This document shows, in pieces, positions 7,438-15,797 of a stretch of 28,139 nucleotides of DNA; the stretch's first letter is position 1; each line of letters begins with the position of its first letter. The position numbers and the translations under genes were made by a program. The DNA is taken from IMG/VR virus record IMGVR_UViG_3300022827_000030, positions 1 to 28,139 of that record. One strand, given 5' to 3'. A model generated the notes under the pieces. It was not told the origin of the DNA and made no database searches. It worked only from the letters and a program-made list of their open reading frames with translations. This stretch comes from a virus.

Positions 7438-8565
7438 TTAAGGTATGTAAATTATGTAGTATGATCCAATTGCAGGTTGAAAATTGGGATGACTTAATCC
7501 ACCACCTGTAAGTTGATTTGTAACTAACGTTGTAGCTGTTATTGTAACATTGCTAGTTTTTCCAAGAGTAGCTGCGTTTGTAGTACCATATAAACCATAT
7601 CCAAAATTTCCACCTGTACTAAATGATTGTATTATTGGAACTTGATTAGTTAGAGTAACTGCATTTGAACTAGCACCAGCCATTAAATGAGAATGCTCTG
7701 AAGGAGATAAGTTTGTTATTGCAGTGTTACTATGCGTATGTGCAGGAATTTGACCAGGTGATAAAATTACTGAGTTTGTTCCAACTACAGAATTTAAGTT
7801 GTATGTAGGGTTTCCTGCAAAAGAAGGATCTACTGCTATGCTTAATGATCCTCCACCCATTCCACTAGTAGTTCCTACAACTGTTCTTCCTCTTAAGTCA
7901 GGTGTTCCATTTGAACCATTACATAAAAATATATTAGCCCAAAGACCAATACCTGACCCACTTGCATCAAAGTTATTTAATGTTCCAAAATAAGGCTGTG
8001 CTGAAAAAGGAACCATTCTATTACTCATTAATTGTTGAGCTGGATTTGAATTAATATAATTTGCAATGTATGTATTTATATCTGATACTTTAACATACAT
8101 GTTATCCACAAAAAGTATAAAATCATTAAGTTGTGTATTTACAGCACATAACTTATTTATAGTTGCTTGTAAAACTATCTTAGTATCTGAATTCGATGAT
8201 GCAGTTATACAATTTAATGTGTATGGTTCAACTATTACTACATCAACTTCAAGTTCATCTACAGTTGCTTGTAAGGTACATAAAGTTTTAACTAACCCAG
8301 TAAGGTAGTTATTTAAACTTAACGGCTCACACTCTGGTAAATTAGATTGAAGAGCTGGACAAATGTCTGTTGATAGAACTACAGGAATTATTCCTGTTCC
8401 ATCTAATGTAGAACTTAAAAAAGTAATAAGTGATTGCTCTACATAAGATAGAGAATCCCCATTTTTAATTCCTAACACAGGAGCATCTACTCCTGTATAT
8501 TTAACACATTTGTCTGAAATTATTTCAGTGCATCCATTATAGCAATTTGAGCAATTATTTGACAT
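7438..8565 (-). CDS. Tail-collar-domain fibre protein, probable receptor-binding protein (375 aa)
   Basis: Residues 1-55 contain Cys pairs (CSNC, GCTEIISDKC) and the YTGVDAP...GIKNGDSL module. Residues 90-175 are predicted helical and may form a trimeric shaft. Residues 180-375 match the phage tail-collar domain: MVPFSAQPYFG, LCNGSNGTPDLRGR at 214-227, IPAHTHS at 273-279 and a closing HPNFQPAIGSYYIIYI at 359-374. In T4 gp12 and related fibres, the histidine motif of this domain coordinates metal in a trimer and the region contacts the host surface. Length and domain order fit a short-tail-fibre-like protein. Its place in an island of small adhesin-like genes supports a host-recognition role. 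Confidence 0.8.
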   Translation of the reverse strand: MSNNCSNCYNGCTEIISDKCVKYTGVDAPVLGIKNGDSLSYVEQSLITFLSSTLDGTGIIPVVLSTDICPALQSNLPECEPLSLNNYLTGLVKTLCTLQATVDELEVDVVIVEPYTLNCITASSNSDTKIVLQATINKLCAVNTQLNDFILFVDNMYVKVSDINTYIANYINSNPAQQLMSNRMVPFSAQPYFGTLNNFDASGSGIGLWANIFLCNGSNGTPDLRGRTVVGTTSGMGGGSLSIAVDPSFAGNPTYNLNSVVGTNSVILSPGQIPAHTHSNTAITNLSPSEHSHLMAGASSNAVTLTNQVPIIQSFSTGGNFGYGLYGTTNAATLGKTSNVTITATTLVTNQLTGGGLSHPNFQPAIGSYYIIYIP

Positions 8566-8591
8566 GTTATTTATTTTTTATATTATAACGT

Positions 8592-8945
8592 TTATAAACT
8601 AGTAGTAGTTGTTGTTGTTGTAACTTCAGGATTAGGTATTTCAGGAGTGTATACTTTAATTTGATTACACTTACTTACACATCCAGCAGTTAATCTAATA
8701 ACCTTACCTTTAATTTTACCAATAGAACAATTACCTGCATAATCAAGATTACAATACTTAAATATTAAGATACGTTTGTATGATATAAGTTGCATTATTT
8801 TAGTAGCAGGAATATCATAACCTAACATAAATACAATATTATTGTACATGTTGCTACCAAGTTCTGCTAACTTGCAATCTATTTTTTTAAGTAAGCCAGG
8901 TATTTCAGAACAACCTTGACAATTTGTTAATCTTGGTGATAGCAT
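8592..8945 (-). CDS. Small virion-associated protein with poly-Thr C-terminus (117 aa)
   Basis: The N-terminus has a CQGC pair (TNCQGCSEIPGLLKKIDCKL), and the middle reads YNNIVFMLGYDIPATKIMQL and SYKRILIFKYCNLDY. I have seen this pattern in other Bacteroidota phages next to fibre genes, but I know no function. The protein ends in EVTTTTTTTSL, the same type of Thr tail as the auxiliary capsid candidate and the Thr-rich adhesin. Its start is joined to the stop of the 33-aa zinc-ribbon gene as TAACTATG, so the two are coupled. Confidence 0.6.
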   Translation of the reverse strand: MLSPRLTNCQGCSEIPGLLKKIDCKLAELGSNMYNNIVFMLGYDIPATKIMQLISYKRILIFKYCNLDYAGNCSIGKIKGKVIRLTAGCVSKCNQIKVYTPEIPNPEVTTTTTTTSL

Positions 8946-8947
8946 AG

Positions 8948-9049
8948 TTATTTAACTTTATTAGAATTACTGTTACAATGAGCACATAAACCACCTTGTA
9001 GTTGACATCCACATCCCACATTAGTACCACAGTTTGCACATTGAGCCAT
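8948..9049 (-). CDS. Tiny zinc-ribbon-like protein (33 aa)
   Basis: MAQCANCGTNVGCGCQLQGG continues with LCAHCNSNSNKVK and stops at TAA. Six cysteines in CxxC, CxC and CxxC spacing plus one His suggest a single zinc-binding knuckle. The start is one base after the stop of the 188-aa gene (TAATATG), and the stop is joined to the next start, so there is no room for another reading of this 102-base interval. Similar tiny NVGCGCQ proteins occur beside fibre genes in environmental phages as far as I recall. Function unknown. Confidence 0.6.
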   Translation of the reverse strand: MAQCANCGTNVGCGCQLQGGLCAHCNSNSNKVK

Positions 9050-9050
9050 A

Positions 9051-9617
9051 TTATCTAAAGTTTAACACATAGTTATTTCCTGAACAACCACAATTTGACT
9101 TTAAGAATTGATCAATCATTGTACTTGCCTGTTGATATAATTTTAACGCATCCTCTTCTGCACAGTTATTTGCTGAAGCAATTGCTCCTGCTATTAAAAA
9201 ACTTATAGTATTTAAATTTACACTAGCTTGTGTTTTTAATGCACTATCACATTCCATTAAATCTAAATTTAAGAACGCATTGTCAAACTTTTCTTGAAGT
9301 CTGTCAACACGTAATATAGTCTTTTCTACATAATTTAGATATGCTGGTGCAATAGAATATTTTATATGATATATACCATCGGGTAAATCTTGTTTACATC
9401 CAACTTCAGTTATTCCTAATGTGTCAGATCCAAATACATTTGTTTGTAATGGTACAAAAGGTAAAATCTTAGTACCAAAATTTGGTACTGTTATTTCGAT
9501 TGTTGGTGCTGATACTATTGGAGGACTATTTGGGTAGATAGAAGCATCCGTAACAGAAAGCAACAATACACTATAAGTAGGAGGGAGTAATATATCTAAT
9601 TGTAAAGTGACTGCCAT
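9051..9617 (-). CDS. Conserved virion-associated protein of the fibre island (188 aa)
   Basis: The N-terminal half is beta-rich (LQLDILLPPTYSVLLLSVTD, VPNFGTKILPF) and includes DGIYHIKYSIAPAYLNYVEK, which looks like an Ig/fibronectin-type edge. The C-terminal half (residues 110-180) is helical with an N-N-C-A-E-E-D-A-L-K-L motif and ends in CGCSGNNY. I recognise the DGIY-IKYS plus helical-bundle arrangement from environmental Bacteroidota phages but know of no assigned function. It is the first gene after the strong terminator at 9629-9676 and so may have its own promoter or depend on readthrough. Confidence 0.6.
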   Translation of the reverse strand: MAVTLQLDILLPPTYSVLLLSVTDASIYPNSPPIVSAPTIEITVPNFGTKILPFVPLQTNVFGSDTLGITEVGCKQDLPDGIYHIKYSIAPAYLNYVEKTILRVDRLQEKFDNAFLNLDLMECDSALKTQASVNLNTISFLIAGAIASANNCAEEDALKLYQQASTMIDQFLKSNCGCSGNNYVLNFR

Positions 9618-9628
9618 GATATTATTTT

Positions 9629-9676
9629 AAAAAAAAAATGCCAGAGGATGTGAGATTTAATCCTCTCCTCTGGCAT
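9629..9676 (-). terminator. Strong intrinsic terminator after the auxiliary capsid gene
   Basis: ATGCCAGAGGA (9638-9648) and TCCTCTGGCAT (9666-9676) form a perfect 11-bp stem. On the minus strand the stem is followed by an unbroken run of T from 9638 down to 9629. It lies 44 bases after the stop of the 376-aa gene and 11 bases before the start of the 188-aa gene. It is the best terminator on the minus strand of the window and separates highly expressed capsid genes from the fibre island. Confidence 0.85.
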
Positions 9677-9719
9677 AGGTTTATGTTTATTATTATTGTC
9701 TACCTACAACATGCTATAA

Positions 9720-10850
9720 TTATGGAGCAGTAGTTGTAGTTGTAGTTGTAATACAAGCATTGTTATCAACAACAGCTCCTAATCCAGCTACTAATACAGC
9801 TTGTACTAATACAGCGATACCACTTGTATCAGCATTTGGCACAGCAAGAATTACAGTTGCATCTTCATGAATGAAGTCACCCCAAGTATAAGCAGATTTA
9901 TCATAGGTATTAAATTTAATGTAATAACTATCATAAGTTGTTCCAGCAGTTACCCAAGACTCAAAGTTCTCATTGTATCCACCCATTCTATATAGAGATT
10001 TTAAATATCCAGCTTGGTAGCTATAGAAGTTTTTCTCTAATTGTGCAAATTCTTCAGATCCTCCAGAAGCATAAGATGCTATTTGAATAACAACAGGTGC
10101 AGCTACTAGGTTACATGCATCAGCAACAATAAAGTCAGCAGTTGTAGCAGGTCCATCGTAGATGAAAGTACTGAAGTGCATTCTATCATACTCAAAAGGG
10201 AAAGCAGCAACATCACATGCTTGTCCATATTTAGTTAATGGTTTTCCATGGATACGTAATTTAGTACCACCTACATTCTCAAATGTAAAGAAAGAGTTAA
10301 ATGAAACATTGTCTGGATTATTTCCAGGAGCTTGTTGTTCTAATTTAACAATTAATTGATTAATTAGTGCATTAGCGTCTACATCAGTACATACATCACC
10401 ACCACATTCACAACATGGAGCTTGTATAGTTACTGATCTGGTAAATCCATTGAAATAAAGAGTATCAATGTAAGAAGAGTGAGCTCTTAACGTTAAAGTT
10501 AAAACATCACCACACTGTACAGTGAAGTCAGATACGTCAGTAATTTGATTAGATGCAGTTGAACATCCTGATACTTTGTACCATTCAGTTACGTTTGACT
10601 TACAGCCAGCTCCCGAAGGACACCCTGCAATTTTGTCAGATCTTTTAGATCCTTGTAAGTAAGTATTTGTCCTACCTTGTGCAACGTAGAAGTAAGGTGA
10701 AGCAGCAATGTTAGCAGAAGTTGCTACAGCATAATCGCTTTTAAAAAATCCTACTTGACCTGCGGTAAGATCTTGTGTCGAACCAGTGCTAGGGAGAGCA
10801 GTCTGCCCTACTGGAACCACGAATAACGTGGTTAATGAAAAATCAGCCAT
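9720..10850 (-). CDS. Auxiliary capsid / head-decoration protein candidate (376 aa)
   Basis: A beta-rich protein without membrane segments, with several Cys groups (CPSGAGC near 77-83, CCECGGDVC near 145-153) and a central helical piece (DANALINQLIVKLEQQ). It ends in CITTTTTTTAP. Codon use is more biased than in its neighbours (many GCA, ACA, GTA and AAC-type codons) and the gene has its own terminator; both fit a protein made in many copies. In crAss-like phages an abundant auxiliary capsid protein is encoded downstream of the major capsid protein, as here. The Thr tail suggests an exposed end. A head-fibre role is an alternative. Confidence 0.55.
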   Translation of the reverse strand: MADFSLTTLFVVPVGQTALPSTGSTQDLTAGQVGFFKSDYAVATSANIAASPYFYVAQGRTNTYLQGSKRSDKIAGCPSGAGCKSNVTEWYKVSGCSTASNQITDVSDFTVQCGDVLTLTLRAHSSYIDTLYFNGFTRSVTIQAPCCECGGDVCTDVDANALINQLIVKLEQQAPGNNPDNVSFNSFFTFENVGGTKLRIHGKPLTKYGQACDVAAFPFEYDRMHFSTFIYDGPATTADFIVADACNLVAAPVVIQIASYASGGSEEFAQLEKNFYSYQAGYLKSLYRMGGYNENFESWVTAGTTYDSYYIKFNTYDKSAYTWGDFIHEDATVILAVPNADTSGIAVLVQAVLVAGLGAVVDNNACITTTTTTTAP

Positions 10851-10878
10851 TTTTGTTTATATATTTAAAGGTTAAAAA

Positions 10879-11610
10879 TTATTCGTTTGTTTGTATTCTA
10901 AATTGTGCACTTTGTACAGCAGCACTATTCTCTGTATACATTGCTAGGTTTTGAACAGTTAAATCTATAAGTTCGTCTTCTAGATATTCTTCAAGTTCAC
11001 AGTTCTTATTAACAGAAGCTGTTCCATCTAACATTATATAACCTTCCTTGTTAATATATACGGGATATCTCATATACATTAAGTTTAGAGTTGTTGGGGT
11101 AAATGTACCATCTGTAAAAATACTAATGGTATTAGAGCTAAGTGTAACTATAGTTTCTTGATATTCAAAACTAGGTTTGTAGTGATCGTTATTTAATAAC
11201 AATGCTAAGTCACCATGTTTTGCTAAGTCTTTATTTATCCAGATCTTACGACCTTTACACTTACCTTTATCTGCTATAACATAACTATCTACATAAAACA
11301 TGTATTTTGGTAACAGTTTTGTTATATCAGCATTCCATTGATTTATTTCTGAATTAGCAAGAGTTAATGGAAGTGGTTGATTATTATAATCTATTACTAG
11401 ATTTTGTAAATCTTCGTACCTTTTTTTAAAGGCATCCATTCCTAATCTATTAACTATACTAAAACCATCAACTTTTTGTTTTATCAACTTAATCTGAGCT
11501 TCATTCAAAGCTAAGATTTTGTCTTCTAATTGAATTTGCTGATGCTCGTTAGTTGATAGTTTATTTAGTTTTTGATCTATCTTGTACAATAAACTATCTA
11601 CTGGTATCAT
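10879..11610 (-). CDS. Ring / head-tail connector protein candidate (243 aa)
   Basis: Residues 1-75 are a coiled-coil-like helix pair (LLYKIDQKLNKLSTNEHQQI, RYEDLQNLV). The middle is beta-rich (MFYVDSYVIADKGKCKGRKI, YMRYPVYINKEGY) and the C-terminus is a helix (CELEEYLEDELIDLTVQNLA) that resembles the closing helix of phage head-completion proteins. Position downstream of the capsid gene fits a portal-proximal ring of the crAss neck. The gene ends 28 bases before the auxiliary capsid start region and begins 27 bases after the preceding stop. The exact ring is not decided. Confidence 0.55.
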   Translation of the reverse strand: MIPVDSLLYKIDQKLNKLSTNEHQQIQLEDKILALNEAQIKLIKQKVDGFSIVNRLGMDAFKKRYEDLQNLVIDYNNQPLPLTLANSEINQWNADITKLLPKYMFYVDSYVIADKGKCKGRKIWINKDLAKHGDLALLLNNDHYKPSFEYQETIVTLSSNTISIFTDGTFTPTTLNLMYMRYPVYINKEGYIMLDGTASVNKNCELEEYLEDELIDLTVQNLAMYTENSAAVQSAQFRIQTNE

Positions 11611-11637
11611 ATATTAAATATGTTTTAAAATAGCTCC

Positions 11638-12606
11638 TTATACAGAAGCTATTTTTTTAGTTTTTAATTTTCCTTCTAATACTAATAACTCATCTTGATT
11701 ATCTTCATCAGCTAGAAATTTAATTAATTCTTCTTCTTCTTTTGCTATCTCATATTCACCTTCATAAACTTTACCACTTGGCTTAACTCTATAAATTGAA
11801 TGTTGAATAGCTTGCTTAACTAAATCTTTAATATGTAGTAAATTTTCTTTCATGTCAGCAAATCTGCTAAACACTTCAACAGGATTAAGTCCTTTAAAGT
11901 TACCAGATTGTACTTCTGATTGTTTTAACAAATTATCAACTTGATTATAAACAACTTCTTCTTTTGTATCATCTGATATAGGAAGTCCTAAAAGTCTTGC
12001 AACTTTCTTTTTCTTCTCAGGAGTCATACCATCAAACTTAATAATAGCTTTGTTGATTAACTGCTTCTTCTTATAAATGATTGCACTTTCGATATCATCA
12101 TTAACAACATAAAATTGTGTCTCTGCAGGAAATTCCCCTCTCTCCCACGCTTGGTAAGAAGATGCTATTGTTGGATGTACTCTTAACCAAGCAAATGCAA
12201 TCTCTTGCAGTGGATTGTTAAGATCATAAAAATTATCTCCATCTAACAACTTAACTGGTTGTACATGCAATGAATCATTTTGACCTGTTGATAGTCCATA
12301 ATTCCAAAAGGAAGATCTAGAACTTAAATCAATATCTCCCAAAGCAGCTTCTAATTTAGCTTTAAGATTTGTAACACGTTCAATTTCTAACTCTTTTTCA
12401 GTTGGATCTTGTATACGTTTTATATAACCAGCATTAGGATCCATTCCAGTTCTATACTGACCGTCTAGTTCCTTATAAGGATATTTAAAAACTCCTGTTC
12501 CAGGAATCCTGGTCATACCTTGTTGTGCTAAGTTACTATCCATTGTTTGTAACTGAGAACTATTATATTGTCTCTTTATAGTGGAGACTTTTCCTAATTT
12601 ACCCAT
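11638..12606 (-). CDS. Conserved virion protein downstream of the capsid gene (322 aa)
   Basis: A mostly helical, charged protein. It opens with a polar, extended N-terminus (KLGKVSTIKRQYNSSQLQTM, GTGVFKYPYKELDGQYRTGM). Central helices carry PLQEIAFAWLRVHPTIASSY and EKKKKVARLLGLPISDDTKE, and the tail is acidic then basic (EEEELIKFLADEDNQDE, KLKTKKIASV). A gene of this size and character lies next to the capsid gene in crAss-like genomes, but I know of no proven role. It follows a 191-base gap with two hairpins, so it may not be fully co-regulated with the capsid gene. Confidence 0.55.
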   Translation of the reverse strand: MGKLGKVSTIKRQYNSSQLQTMDSNLAQQGMTRIPGTGVFKYPYKELDGQYRTGMDPNAGYIKRIQDPTEKELEIERVTNLKAKLEAALGDIDLSSRSSFWNYGLSTGQNDSLHVQPVKLLDGDNFYDLNNPLQEIAFAWLRVHPTIASSYQAWERGEFPAETQFYVVNDDIESAIIYKKKQLINKAIIKFDGMTPEKKKKVARLLGLPISDDTKEEVVYNQVDNLLKQSEVQSGNFKGLNPVEVFSRFADMKENLLHIKDLVKQAIQHSIYRVKPSGKVYEGEYEIAKEEEELIKFLADEDNQDELLVLEGKLKTKKIASV

Positions 12607-12640
12607 AATGTAGTTTAATTAATATTTGGTTTATTTATAG

Positions 12641-12692
12641 TAGAATGCTCTAATTGAATAGGTAGAAACTTAATCCAGCATTCTATTTTTTT
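12641..12692. terminator. 9-bp inverted repeat with a T run on the plus strand
   Basis: TAGAATGCT (12641-12649) and AGCATTCTA (12677-12685) form a perfect stem with a 27-base loop, followed on the plus strand by T8. The layout is that of an intrinsic terminator for rightward transcription, yet all genes around it run left. On the minus strand it would be a hairpin in the leader of the 322-aa gene. It could stop antisense transcripts or act as an RNA processing site. Confidence 0.45.
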
Positions 12693-12731
12693 ATAGTGCA
12701 CAATTAAAGCAAATGTTTAACTGGACACTTT

Positions 12732-12785
12732 GAGAAGGGCACCCCCTCTGAGGGAGGGATAGTGTGGTTAGAGGGGATTCTTCTC
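12732..12785 (-). terminator. Long GC-rich hairpin just after the major capsid gene
   Basis: On the minus strand GAGAAG (12785-12780), a 3/5-base internal loop, then CCCCTCT (12776-12770) pairs with AGAGGGG (12749-12743) and CTTCTC (12737-12732). The 54 bases are much richer in G+C than the rest of the window. It starts 12 bases after the capsid stop codon. There is no T run after it, so it is more likely to stabilise the 3' end of the capsid message or to pause transcription than to be a classic terminator. Confidence 0.5.
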
Positions 12786-12797
12786 GGATTATTGTTA

Positions 12798-14363
12798 TTA
12801 GAATTGTGGGATCTCTTCGATCAATACAGTTCTAGATAAATCTTCAATGAAAACATCGCAACGATCTTTCATCCATAATTCATATCCTGGGAATTTGTTA
12901 GCAGAGCTCATACCTTGAGATTTAGCAAATCCTAAGTGATGACGAGTTCCATCAATATAACCCCAAGTCATAGAAGGTGCTCCCTTCATACGTACTTCTC
13001 TAATGTTGTTGATCATAGATCCATCAGATTGTGGTGATACATCAAATACCATAAATACAGGAGTAGACTTTTTGTTTTGTCCAAACTCTAAGTTAGTTTG
13101 TGGTAAATCCAACTCTTTTAAGTGAACAAGTTCTACACGTCCAGTTTCACGAGTAACCATCGCATCAAATGCAAAGTTGTAAGTGATTGACTGTCCTTCA
13201 CCTTGCATATATCTGTTTCCAGAATCTGCCATGAATGTAAGTCCTGAGTTTAATGCATCATTCTTAAGAGCTTGTTGGAATACATCGAAACCAGCCTCAT
13301 TAGTATACATTTTAACTTTTCTATCTTTAACATCCACTCTTCTGTAGAATAAATCTCCAAATACTGAACGAATCAAGTTAGCTGAAAATTCTCCACGGTT
13401 GTATTGTACTAAGTTTCCGTTATTTCTCATTCTGTGGTATACACCAGCAGATGTTCTTTTTACTTCTTGTTTAGAACCACCACTCTTAACCGTACCTGGT
13501 TTAGCCCAGATCATACGTTTAACTTTTAATTCTAACATAGACTTACGCATCCAGAATTCTACAAACGGTTCCCATTTAATATCATTACGAGTTAATGGTA
13601 ATTGGTTACGTACTTGTGGAGCATATACTAAAATATCTAATGCTTTACCTGAAGCATCTCTCATCATTTTATCATCAGCCCATTCAGTAATTTTGTGCTC
13701 ATAACCATATGCAGAACCTAATGATTCAAACATAGTGATTTCCTCACCTAAACGAGGAAGACCTAATAAGTCTTGATCAAATTCTCCAATAGCAGCATCT
13801 ACTAATTCTAACTCAACACCTTGTGCTAAGAAGATAGTATTTACAAAATCGATAACTGGATTATCACTTACTAATGTAAATGAATATAAGAAACCAGCAT
13901 TCCACGGTTGTGGATCTTTGATTACGTAGAAACGTGGTCCATACTGACGAGTTCCTACAGATATAATTGCATTTTTAGAAAATTCATTCGTATCTAAGAT
14001 AAGTTGAAATTCTTGACCGTCAATACCTACTTTACCACTACCATCAATGATTGCTTGTGTAGATGAGGTTATATCAATAATTTTTGGAAATTTGTAAGGA
14101 ACTGCGATTTTCCATTTCCAAGCATCACTATTATTATCAATGTAATAAGGTGTGCTTTTATTGATCATGTCCATGAAATCATTGCTGTACAATGATGATT
14201 GAGTATAAAGACTTATGATTTTTTTATCATAGTCAGCAGGCTCAGTAGAGTGAAAAGACTCTAGGTGATTTGAATCAGTTAGCTTTCCTACAGCACGTTT
14301 GTCCATAGACGCTACTCGTGCATAAGTAAAACCAGTTAATCCTGGGATAGTTTGAATTGCCAT
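12798..14363 (-). CDS. Major capsid protein, crAss-type, HK97-fold (521 aa)
   Basis: Length and sequence pattern fit the crAss-like major capsid protein, which builds the T=9 head in phiCrAss001. The protein starts MAIQTIPGLTGFTYARVASM and has no signal peptide. Residues around 50-75 (SLYTQSSLYSNDFMDMINKS) lead into a beta-rich core. Long matched helices and strands such as MIWAKPGTVKSGG and YNFAFDAMVTRETGRVELV follow, and it ends VLIEEIPQF. Codon use is visibly more biased than in most neighbours (CGT for Arg, frequent GGT, AAC, ATC), as expected for the most abundant virion protein. It lies directly after the scaffold candidate (31-base gap) and before a GC-rich hairpin. The assignment also agrees with the order terminase, portal, scaffold, capsid. 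Confidence 0.88.
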   Translation of the reverse strand: MAIQTIPGLTGFTYARVASMDKRAVGKLTDSNHLESFHSTEPADYDKKIISLYTQSSLYSNDFMDMINKSTPYYIDNNSDAWKWKIAVPYKFPKIIDITSSTQAIIDGSGKVGIDGQEFQLILDTNEFSKNAIISVGTRQYGPRFYVIKDPQPWNAGFLYSFTLVSDNPVIDFVNTIFLAQGVELELVDAAIGEFDQDLLGLPRLGEEITMFESLGSAYGYEHKITEWADDKMMRDASGKALDILVYAPQVRNQLPLTRNDIKWEPFVEFWMRKSMLELKVKRMIWAKPGTVKSGGSKQEVKRTSAGVYHRMRNNGNLVQYNRGEFSANLIRSVFGDLFYRRVDVKDRKVKMYTNEAGFDVFQQALKNDALNSGLTFMADSGNRYMQGEGQSITYNFAFDAMVTRETGRVELVHLKELDLPQTNLEFGQNKKSTPVFMVFDVSPQSDGSMINNIREVRMKGAPSMTWGYIDGTRHHLGFAKSQGMSSANKFPGYELWMKDRCDVFIEDLSRTVLIEEIPQF

Positions 14364-14394
14364 TTATTATTTGTTTTTTGTTATTAATTTACTA

Positions 14395-15654
14395 TTATAA
14401 AAACCATGACTTGGGTTTAGATTTATTTTGTGAAGTAATTGTTTTACTTTTAGTTACTTGTCTTGCTACTTCCCCAAACAGTTGATTCGATTTTTTCGTA
14501 ACACCTGATCTTTGTATTGTAGATAATGTTGGATCTTTTTCTAATATTTTAAGTAAAAGTCCTATTTTAACTTTTTGTTCATGATTTTCAGGTCTTTTCA
14601 AATCTAAAATAGCACGATCAAAATCCGTAAGGTTCTCACCTGCAGGAGTTTTCCATTTATCCACTAATAGGAAGTCTTGTAGTTCGTTTGCTAATTTAGA
14701 GTTAATTGGTATACCATCAAACTCTTTATTTTTTACTTTATCAGATAGAATTGTTTGAACATTATTAACATAATCGCTTTTGATTGCAGCTTTTTGTTGT
14801 TGAACTTGTTCAGCTTCTTTCTCTATGCCTTGAAGCTTTTTAGCTTCATTTTTAACTAATACTTTATGATGTCTTATAGCAACAGATTCTAAATCTCCGT
14901 AACTTTGTAATCTTTCAATTTCAGTACCTATGTCTTCTGGTTCAAATCCTTGATCAGATAATGCTTGTTTCATTACTGATATTTGATTACTCTCTTTAGA
15001 TAAATTCATTTCAGAAAAACTTACAATTTTATTATAAGCATTAAAGTATTCTTTTGGATCTGCTCCTTTTACAAATATAGATTCAAAAGCATTTTGATAA
15101 TCTTCTCCAAATTGACCAATGAAATCTTGTACTAATTCATTTGCTCCTTTTTTCTTTTCAGCTGTAAATCTTTCTAAGAATTCTTCAGCAGTATTTATAG
15201 ATACTTCCTCATCATCTTCTTTATTAAAAACTCCTAAATTGAAAAGATCATTTGCTAATGCAGTGAATTGAGAAACATTTTCTGTAGATTCTCCTTCCTC
15301 TTCTTCTTCAAAATTTTCAACTTTCTTTTTAGGTGTAGTTACACTTTCTTCTTCTTCCTCCTCTTCATCTATATCACTTAAAAAATCAGCGATTAGTGAT
15401 TCTCCAGTTTGTTTTTCTTCATCAGTTTTACCATCAACACTTGCAGGACGTGTAATATCTTTCCCTCTTAGTGGGTCATCACTATTGTTTGGTTTTGCTT
15501 TATCCACTTCACTAATAAGAGGTGTTATAGTATCAGGATCACCTGATGCAGTTTCTGGACTCATTAAATCATTCAATAAAGTTTGATTTCCTGCTCCCAT
15601 ATCCATAGTTCCTGTTATACCGAAAGTATTATTTGTATCTAAATTATCAGACAT
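14395..15654 (-). CDS. Capsid scaffold candidate, acidic helical protein (419 aa)
   Basis: The gene lies between portal and capsid genes, the classical position of the scaffolding protein that directs procapsid assembly and then leaves. Residues 1-125 are disordered and very acidic, with runs of E near 97-102 and 115-119. Residues 130-330 are helical with heptad-like repeats (AIRHHKVLVKNEAKKLQGIE, KEAEQVQQQKAA), and the C-terminus is basic (QVTKSKTITSQNKSKPKSWF), the part that in other scaffolds binds the capsid shell. No protease motif (Ser-His pattern) is visible, so a fused maturation protease is unlikely. The function is inferred from composition and synteny. Confidence 0.65.
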   Translation of the reverse strand: MSDNLDTNNTFGITGTMDMGAGNQTLLNDLMSPETASGDPDTITPLISEVDKAKPNNSDDPLRGKDITRPASVDGKTDEEKQTGESLIADFLSDIDEEEEEEESVTTPKKKVENFEEEEEGESTENVSQFTALANDLFNLGVFNKEDDEEVSINTAEEFLERFTAEKKKGANELVQDFIGQFGEDYQNAFESIFVKGADPKEYFNAYNKIVSFSEMNLSKESNQISVMKQALSDQGFEPEDIGTEIERLQSYGDLESVAIRHHKVLVKNEAKKLQGIEKEAEQVQQQKAAIKSDYVNNVQTILSDKVKNKEFDGIPINSKLANELQDFLLVDKWKTPAGENLTDFDRAILDLKRPENHEQKVKIGLLLKILEKDPTLSTIQRSGVTKKSNQLFGEVARQVTKSKTITSQNKSKPKSWFL

Positions 15655-15797
15655 ATGTAGTTATATTTAATTGCGTAATTGGTTTTACAATGTAAAAATA
15701 AACCAACACTATTTAATATCAAAGCTTTATTTGTTAGTTTTACCAACTATTTTTGATAATATAGCATTAATATATAATTCCCTCCTAATTTAATTAA
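15655..15797. other. Gap between portal and scaffold genes
   Basis: 143 AT-rich bases. On the minus strand TTGGTTT and AAACCAA (around 15689-15716) make a 7-bp inverted repeat with a T-rich loop, and TAGTT-GGTAA-AACTA makes a 5-bp one. A GGAGGGA stretch at 15780-15785 read on the minus strand is not near a start codon. The gap may hold a promoter for scaffold and capsid, but I see no complete consensus. Confidence 0.3.

Noticed and set aside
7438-8565. Variable region of a diversity-generating retroelement in the fibre gene
   Set aside because: No reverse transcriptase gene and no second near-copy of the 3' end of the gene is present in the window.
13399-13704. 101-codon plus-strand frame inside the capsid gene
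   Set aside because: It lies wholly within the major capsid gene in antisense, has no start context, and looks like a shadow of the coding strand. The same applies to other antisense frames inside late genes, such as 21851-22162, 18432-18758 and 10162-10359.
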